Assembly (NCBI GenBank): GCA_002270295.1
Contig: NISF01000003.1
Span: forward strand, 248,001 to 312,000
Reading direction: 5' to 3'
Source of the DNA: Enterobacter sp. 10-1
Lineage (GTDB): Bacteria > Pseudomonadota > Gammaproteobacteria > Enterobacterales > Enterobacteriaceae
Length of the DNA stretch: 64,000 nt
A model generated the notes under the pieces. That model searched no databases. It had not been told where the DNA came from and was given only the letters and a program-made list of their open reading frames with translations. Positions within the stretch are counted from its first letter, which is position 1. Each line of letters opens with the position of its first letter. This document shows, in pieces, positions 58,895-64,000 of this stretch. The translations under genes were made by a program, and so were the position numbers.

Positions 58895-61552
58895 CTACAG
58901 CAAGCTCTTGACGTAAACGTCAATGTCGCTGATGTATTTTTCTATGCTTTGCGCATCTTTTTCGCGAATCAGATGCTCAAGCGTTTCACATAACTGTTTG
59001 CCGGGGATCAGGTTAAGCATAGCAAACGCCCCTTTGAGGCGGTGCGCAGTCTGTGCCAGCGCAGCTAAATCGCTTGTTGCCAGCTCAGTATACAGTCTCT
59101 TAACATCATCCGGAACCGTATCGGCAAACAGCGCATAATAGCCGCTGGCGTGCAGTTCAGCGTTGCTCCCGCTTCCCGGAGGAGAAGGTTGAACGTTCTC
59201 TTCCGCCAGCTGCTGTTCAATCAGTTGCAGAATCGCTTCCTGCATGGCCGCGCTGATATTAAAATTGACGCACAGTTGGCCTGGACCTATTTTTCGTATC
59301 CCGACCTCATCATCGCTTAAAAGCAAGCCCGAAGCAGTAAGATTAGACGGATTATCCGTTAAAAAGAGATCGTATTCTTGACTTGTCAGCCTGTCATCCG
59401 GCGTGATGCAGCTCGCTCCCCAGCTTTCAAGCTGGCGGGTGACGATCCTTCGGACCTCGTTAGCCGTAATATCAAGTAATACCACCACGTCATCCAGCAG
59501 ATGTTCGCCGGAGCCGCCGGCTTCTTCACTGGCCGGCATTTTAAGATGCAGGGAGTAGCGGGTGCCCAGGGATTCGCGCGCTTTGATATTCATCTGGCCG
59601 CCGAGCTTGCGCGTCAGGCGGTCGCAGAGCCAGAAGGTGAGCGCATTGGCCTTGCCATACAGATCGGCCTGGGTAGCGTTAAGGAACGGGAAGTGCATAT
59701 TATCGATTTCGTTTGCCGAAACGCCGTTGCCGGTATCGAGAATGCGGAAGGTCAGGCGATCGTCCGCGGATTCGTCCTTGCTCACCTCGAGGGTGATTTT
59801 ACCGATTTGCGTCGTGGTGACCGAGTATTGAATGAGCAGCAGCAGCGTACGGCGCAGCGCGTCGCGGTCGCCATAGCGCTGCTCATTTGCCGGTAGCGCG
59901 TTGTTAATCAGCAGCTGCAGGCCCTTGCGCTTAATGACCGGCAGAACTTCAGGCACCACTTCATCGATCAGTTCCTGAATCGAGAACAGATCCGGCGTGC
60001 TCTTCCAGCTATCGCTTTCCAGCAGGTTTGCCAGCTGAATCTCGTCAACCAGCTGCACCAGCTCATCGGCATGCTGTGCCAACCTGCCGCTTTCGGCAAT
60101 GCCGAGCGCGGCCGCTTCTTCCGCCAGGCTGCGGGCGGGCTGCTTCAGCGCGGCGCCAATGTGCTGCATGAAGGCGGTGCGGCCCTGCTGGTTCTTCTCA
60201 TACAGGCGCTGGGCCTGCTTGAGCTTTTTACTTACCAGAACTTCCCGATCCTGATCGCGGATGATGAAGATTTGCGTTCGCGGCGCGACCTGGCTGCGGT
60301 ACTGGCGAATCTCATACAGCTCGTTATTCACCGTGGCCTGAATCACGCCCTGATGCTGATCCGCCATATTGGTAATATTTTGCAGGTTCAGATGCGGCAG
60401 CAGATGATCGGCGATGGGGTTGCTGATAATCGTGCGGTTAGCTTCCAGATCGTGAACCAGCAGCCCCAGCGGCAGCAGCGAGACGATCTCTTCATTTATT
60501 GCTCGCAGCGTACGATGCTCGCCGCTGGCGGCAGAGGAGACCCCCGTCCCGATCTGACGGCTGCGGCCGCTGTAGTGGCGAAAGGTAGTGAAGCCAAACA
60601 GGGTCAATGCCAGCAGGCCGATAATCAGCAGCAGCGGCAGCAGAACGTTCTGCAGAGACTCGATAATCAGGGTGCTGAATGGCACCACCCAGATCAAGCG
60701 CATCCCGGTGGTATTAATGGTGGTTGTGATTTCGATCCGCGTGCCGTTGAAGTTGACGCTGACGTTATCAGACTCTTCTTTATCGGAATTACTGGCCGCA
60801 CTCTGTGAAGGATCAGGCTCAAGGCGGAAGCTATCCAGAGTCATGCCGGGCGGGATCAGATCGTTAATCGGCAGATCGAAAGCGACCACCGTGGCCAGAT
60901 GACCCGGCTGGTTGAAGGTGGTCCGCAGGGTGAAATAGTGGCCGTTTTGCCATGAAAGCTGGCGCAGCGACGAGAAGGTTTCTCTTTCGTCGAGCGTGTT
61001 AGCCTGCAGCAGCATTTCCGCGCGGCGGGACTCCACCACGTTGCTAATCGTCGACTCTTTAAAACTGGAAGAGAGATCTTTGAGCGGCAGCGTAGAGATC
61101 AGAATCAGGCTGTTATCCAGCCCGTTGAGGTAGTACATCGACCAGGGAATGGTCTCGGCGCCCCACAGAATATCGAGGTAGTTGGAAATCTTTTGCGTCA
61201 TTTCCAGGGTTGAGCTGTCATGAGAGCCGAAAATCAGCGCCTCGGTCTTACGCCGCGGCTTTTCCAGATAATAGACATCCTGCTTTAACCGCGTTTCCTG
61301 TAAACCTTCACCGGCGGCGCTGGAAGAGGTGGCGGCAATATTGTCGTAAATTTGCCAGGTGGCATAGCGCCAGGCATCGATGCGCTTATGCAGCGCATGG
61401 CTCACGTCGACAATCTGATAGCTTTTCTCTTTTAACCAGGCGTTGACCGCGCTTTGCAGCGTCACGCTCATCGTCGCCAGCAGGACGATGACCATCAAAA
61501 TGAAGAAACGGGTGATGCTGCCAGGCATCAGGGTGAATTTTTTCTGGGTCAT
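58895..61552 (-). CDS. rcsD: Phosphotransferase RcsD
   Basis: Inner-membrane phosphorelay intermediate, 885 residues (890 in E. coli). An N-terminal membrane helix (about 14-35) and a second near 300-325 flank the periplasmic domain. A degenerate kinase-like region lacks the histidine-box motif. The C-terminal HPt domain carries His837 in AQTAHRLKGAFAML and passes phosphate from RcsC Asp875 to RcsB Asp56. The N-terminus is a few residues shorter than in E. coli (MTQKKFTLMPGSITRFF). Confidence 0.94.
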   Translation of the reverse strand: MTQKKFTLMPGSITRFFILMVIVLLATMSVTLQSAVNAWLKEKSYQIVDVSHALHKRIDAWRYATWQIYDNIAATSSSAAGEGLQETRLKQDVYYLEKPRRKTEALIFGSHDSSTLEMTQKISNYLDILWGAETIPWSMYYLNGLDNSLILISTLPLKDLSSSFKESTISNVVESRRAEMLLQANTLDERETFSSLRQLSWQNGHYFTLRTTFNQPGHLATVVAFDLPINDLIPPGMTLDSFRLEPDPSQSAASNSDKEESDNVSVNFNGTRIEITTTINTTGMRLIWVVPFSTLIIESLQNVLLPLLLIIGLLALTLFGFTTFRHYSGRSRQIGTGVSSAASGEHRTLRAINEEIVSLLPLGLLVHDLEANRTIISNPIADHLLPHLNLQNITNMADQHQGVIQATVNNELYEIRQYRSQVAPRTQIFIIRDQDREVLVSKKLKQAQRLYEKNQQGRTAFMQHIGAALKQPARSLAEEAAALGIAESGRLAQHADELVQLVDEIQLANLLESDSWKSTPDLFSIQELIDEVVPEVLPVIKRKGLQLLINNALPANEQRYGDRDALRRTLLLLIQYSVTTTQIGKITLEVSKDESADDRLTFRILDTGNGVSANEIDNMHFPFLNATQADLYGKANALTFWLCDRLTRKLGGQMNIKARESLGTRYSLHLKMPASEEAGGSGEHLLDDVVVLLDITANEVRRIVTRQLESWGASCITPDDRLTSQEYDLFLTDNPSNLTASGLLLSDDEVGIRKIGPGQLCVNFNISAAMQEAILQLIEQQLAEENVQPSPPGSGSNAELHASGYYALFADTVPDDVKRLYTELATSDLAALAQTAHRLKGAFAMLNLIPGKQLCETLEHLIREKDAQSIEKYISDIDVYVKSLL

Positions 61553-61899
61553 CGTGTAGCAGTGCGACTCATCAATGTTTGTAAGCAGGATGTTGCACCA
61601 AGGTAACTGGTAGCAGAGTGAATTCGCTAAGCAGTATAAAGGCTAATTTATCAAATCCATACTACAGAATGGCCTTCGGCGCTTTTTAGCTTTGGGATTT
61701 ATCTCAAAGGAGCGGTAACAATAAAAATGTACAGCAAGATTGATTCTGTACAGTTATTTATCGATCGTCTGCAGGAAATAGCACGAAATAACAAGAAATT
61801 ACCCGGATAAGCGCTTTCTCATACGCCGAGTGTTTGATTAATAACCATTATTTTTATCGCGGCTAGCACAGGTATAATTAAAGTTATGTAAAGAAGGGT
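61553..61899. promoter_or_regulatory. rcsD upstream / micF downstream region
   Basis: An AT-rich stretch of about 350 bases with no credible gene. It must hold the rcsDB promoter, read leftward. A 7-bp inverted repeat TGTACAG (61728-61734) / CTGTACA (61746-61752) is the only clear dyad noted; its factor is unknown. Confidence 0.45.
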
Positions 61900-61992
61900 A
61901 AAAAAAACCGGATGCGAAACATCCGGTCGAAATAGGGGTAAACAGACATTCAGAACTGAATGACGGTAATAAATAAAGTTAATGATGATAGC
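61900..61992 (-). ncRNA. micF: MicF antisense regulatory RNA
   Basis: The minus strand from 61992 to 61900 begins GCTATCATCATTAACTTTAT and ends in a hairpin (ACCGGATG/CATCCGGT) followed by a T run, almost identical to E. coli MicF (93 nt). MicF pairs with ompF mRNA to block translation and is transcribed divergently from ompC, exactly as here. The conserved 5' seed covers its first bases. Confidence 0.95.
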
Positions 61993-62156
61993 GAGAGTTA
62001 TTCTAGTCGCAGGTGACCATTTTGTTTTGTCATTCAGTGCTATACCTGGACCATCATGTAACTGCCTGATACTAATTGAAAAAAATTATTTTCTTGATTA
62101 TTGGTGCTTATTTTTAAGTTTTTCATCGTTGTGAAAAGTTCCCTTGAGTTTACAAA

Positions 62157-62189
62157 TTGAAACATCTTGTGCGCATTTTGAAACACCTT
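62157..62189 (+). promoter_or_regulatory. OmpR-type repeats upstream of ompC
   Basis: TTGAAACATCTT (62157-62168) and TTGAAACACCTT (62178-62189) are near-identical words 21 bp apart, matching the tandem OmpR C-box layout at E. coli ompC. The second overlaps the -35 hexamer. A weaker similar word lies around 62130. OmpR control is inferred from this match and known ompC regulation. Confidence 0.7.
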
Positions 62190-62206
62190 AGAAGTTTTCG
62201 TATCAT
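62178..62206 (+). promoter_or_regulatory. ompC promoter
   Basis: TTGAAA (62178-62183) and TATCAT (62201-62206) form -35 and -10 hexamers with exactly 17 bases between them. The sequence around the -10 closely matches the E. coli ompC promoter. The predicted leader is about 110 bases. Confidence 0.75.
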
Positions 62207-62322
62207 ATTCTTGTTGGATTATTCTGCATTTTACAGCACAATGAATATAGCCGACTGATTAGAAGGGTAATCAGTAAGCAGTGGCATAATAAAAGGCATA
62301 TAACAAACAGAGGGTTAATAAC

Positions 62323-63417
62323 ATGAAAGTTAAAGTACTGTCCCTCCTGGTACCGGCTCTGCTGGTAGCAGGCGCAGCAAATGCGGCTGAAATTTATAAC
62401 AAAGATGGCAACAAATTAGACCTGTACGGTAAAGTCGACGGCCTGCACTATTTCTCTGACGACAAGAGCGCTGACGGCGACCAGACCTACATTCGTCTTG
62501 GCGTAAAAGGCGAAACCCAGATCAACGACCAGCTGACCGGTTACGGCCAGTGGGAATACAACGTTCAGGCGAACAACACTGAAAGCTCCAGCGATCAGGC
62601 ATGGACTCGTCTGGCATTCGCCGGTCTGAAATTCGGCGACGCGGGTTCTTTCGACTACGGTCGTAACTACGGCGTTGTTTACGACGTAACTTCCTGGACC
62701 GACGTTCTGCCGGAATTCGGCGGCGACACCTATGGTTCTGACAACTTCCTGCAGTCCCGTGCTAATGGCGTTGCAACCTACCGTAACTCTGACTTCTTCG
62801 GCCTGGTTGACGGCCTGAACTTTGCTCTGCAGTATCAGGGTAAAAACGGTAGCGTCAGCGGCGAAGGCCAGACCAACAACGGTCGTGACTGGAACAAACA
62901 GAACGGCGACGGTTTCGGCACCTCCGTTACTTATGATATCTGGGACGGCATCAGCGCTGGTTTCGCATACGGTCACTCTAAACGTACCGACGCTCAGAAC
63001 GCAGTTGGCCTGCTGGGCGACGGCAAATATGCTGAAACCTACACCGGTGGTCTGAAATACGACGCGAACAACATCTACCTGGCTACTCAGTACACCCAGA
63101 CCTACAACGCGACCCGCGCTGGCTCCCTGGGCTTTGCTAACAAAGCACAGAACTTCGAAGTGGCTGCACAGTACCAGTTCGATTTCGGTCTGCGTCCGTC
63201 CGTTGCTTACCTGCAGTCTAAAGGTAAGGATCTGGAAGGCTACGGCGACCAGGATATCCTGAAATATGTTGACGTGGGCGCGACCTACTACTTCAACAAA
63301 AACATGTCCACCTATGTTGACTACAAAATCAACCTGCTGGACGAAAACAACTTCACTCGTAACGCCGGTATCTCTACCGACGATATCGTCGCTCTGGGCC
63401 TGGTTTACCAGTTCTAA
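62323..63417 (+). CDS. ompC: Outer-membrane porin OmpC (OmpK36-like)
   Basis: General trimeric porin, 364 residues with a 21-residue signal peptide ([21 protein letters not shown]) and a 16-strand barrel ending in the terminal Phe (LGLVYQF). It is closest to Klebsiella OmpK36 in strands and loops. Constriction loop L3 contains [13 protein letters not shown] without the Gly-Asp or Thr-Asp insertions linked to carbapenem resistance. The ribosome site is AGAGGG before ATG 62323. It is regulated by OmpR and followed by a strong terminator. Confidence 0.96.
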   Translation: MKVKVLSLLVPALLVAGAANAAEIYNKDGNKLDLYGKVDGLHYFSDDKSADGDQTYIRLGVKGETQINDQLTGYGQWEYNVQANNTESSSDQAWTRLAFAGLKFGDAGSFDYGRNYGVVYDVTSWTDVLPEFGGDTYGSDNFLQSRANGVATYRNSDFFGLVDGLNFALQYQGKNGSVSGEGQTNNGRDWNKQNGDGFGTSVTYDIWDGISAGFAYGHSKRTDAQNAVGLLGDGKYAETYTGGLKYDANNIYLATQYTQTYNATRAGSLGFANKAQNFEVAAQYQFDFGLRPSVAYLQSKGKDLEGYGDQDILKYVDVGATYYFNKNMSTYVDYKINLLDENNFTRNAGISTDDIVALGLVYQF

Positions 63418-63433
63418 GCACGCTGAAGTCTCG

Positions 63434-63461
63434 AAAAAGGCGCCTTTTGGCGCCTTTTTTT
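63434..63461 (+). terminator. Rho-independent terminator after ompC
   Basis: AAAAAGGCGCC and GGCGCC plus a T run form a long stem around a TTTT loop, about 17 bases after the ompC stop. Confidence 0.95.
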
Positions 63462-63520
63462 ATGCCTCGTTTAAGCAGGCTGGTGTACTCTTGCAGCCTT
63501 AGCAAGAGGAACCCAATTTT

Positions 63521-64000
63521 ATGGATATCACTTTTTTCCGCGCCGCGCTGCTCGGCGCTTGCGTACTCCTTTCCGGCTGTGATTCAGCTACTTCTCCTGC
63601 ACCGCAAAAGAGCGCCGCTACCGTGCTGGATGGCAAAACGATGGGCACATTCTGGCGGGTCAGCATCATTAACGTTGATGAAGCTAAAGCCCAGGCGCTG
63701 CGTCAGAAAATAGAGGCCCAGCTGGACGCGGACGACCGTCTGCTCTCAACCTGGAAAGATGACTCGGCGCTAATGCGCTTTAACCACTCTCCCGGGACTG
63801 AACCGTGGCCGGTAAGCGAAGCGATGGCTGATATTGTCACCGGCGCGCTGCGGATCGGCGCTAAAACGCACGGTGCGATGGATATTACCGTCGGACCTTT
63901 GGTCAATCTGTGGGGCTTTGGCCCGGATAAGCAGCCGGTAAAAACGCCGGATCCTCAGCAGATCGCGGCGGCGAAAGCGCGGACGGGTTTGCAGCATCTG
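63521..64000 (+). CDS. apbE: FAD:protein FMN transferase ApbE, N-terminal part (truncated by window end)
   Basis: The open frame from ATG 63521 runs 160 codons to the end of the window with no stop. A lipoprotein signal peptide with lipobox LLSGC is at residues 16-20. The sequence then matches ApbE family landmarks: GKTMGTFWRVS, AQLDADDRLLSTWKDDSALMRFN and GAMDITVGPLVNLWGFGP. ApbE covalently attaches FMN to target flavoproteins in the periplasm. About 190 further residues are expected beyond the window. Confidence 0.93.
   Translation, partial: MDITFFRAALLGACVLLSGCDSATSPAPQKSAATVLDGKTMGTFWRVSIINVDEAKAQALRQKIEAQLDADDRLLSTWKDDSALMRFNHSPGTEPWPVSEAMADIVTGALRIGAKTHGAMDITVGPLVNLWGFGPDKQPVKTPDPQQIAAAKARTGLQHL

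Noticed and set aside
1..64000. CRISPR arrays, prophage, IS elements, tRNA or rRNA genes
   Set aside because: No regularly spaced direct repeats, transposase genes (other than the Rpn nuclease, which is not an IS), integrases or structural RNA genes other than micF were seen.

Overview
The window is a 64 kb stretch of enterobacterial chromosome with unbroken core gene order. Protein identities, the nuo/men/glp/nrd/rcs gene order and the OmpC sequence point to the Klebsiella/Raoultella clade. GyrA carries Thr at residue 83, as in wild-type K. oxytoca or K. aerogenes and unlike the Ser of K. pneumoniae or E. coli. Species assignment is an inference. No prophage, IS element, tRNA, rRNA or CRISPR array was seen.

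Layout, left to right. The first codons of ackA (minus strand) face yfbV-yfbU-hxpA(yfbT)-yfbS, followed by yfbR and alaA on the minus strand. A long AT-rich gap leads to lrhA. The complete 13-gene nuo operon (nuoA, B, CD, E-N) encodes respiratory complex I and has a long leader with ArcA-like repeats. Next come rbn, elaA and the complete menaquinone cluster menF-D-H-B-C-E, so the NADH dehydrogenase lies beside genes for one of its quinone acceptors. After nudI there is an Rpn-family nuclease gene, yfaZ, a CinA-like gene (yfaY) and the rhamnonate catabolic cluster rhmR-D-T-A. The glycerol-3-phosphate regulon follows as divergent glpACB and glpTQ. Then come yfaE-nrdB-nrdA (class Ia ribonucleotide reductase and its ferredoxin), ubiG, gyrA, the Rcs phosphorelay (rcsC convergent with rcsDB), the micF antisense RNA, ompC, and the start of apbE, which runs off the right end.

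Most of the content is well-known core metabolism. The most interesting item is the Rpn gene (33071-34039). It carries a strong internal ribosome-binding site (AAGGAGG) and an in-frame ATG at 33806. This would produce a 77-residue C-terminal protein, the arrangement described for Rpn toxins that encode their own intragenic antitoxin. Other points worth a look are a complete 127-bp ERIC repeat abutting the gyrA promoter, paired DnaA and NrdR boxes upstream of nrdA, several strong hairpins between genes (nuoF-nuoG, nrdA-nrdB, rhmD-rhmT), a terminator-like hairpin holding the menF -10 hexamer in its loop, and the absence of the arn-pmrD-ais cluster that E. coli has between menE and nudI.

Several starts were moved from the longest open frame to the codon with a proper Shine-Dalgarno sequence and family-matching length (hxpA, nuoG, nuoI, menF, menD, menB, menE, nudI, rpn, yfaY, rhmR, rhmD, rhmT, glpA/B/C region, glpT, glpQ, nrdA).
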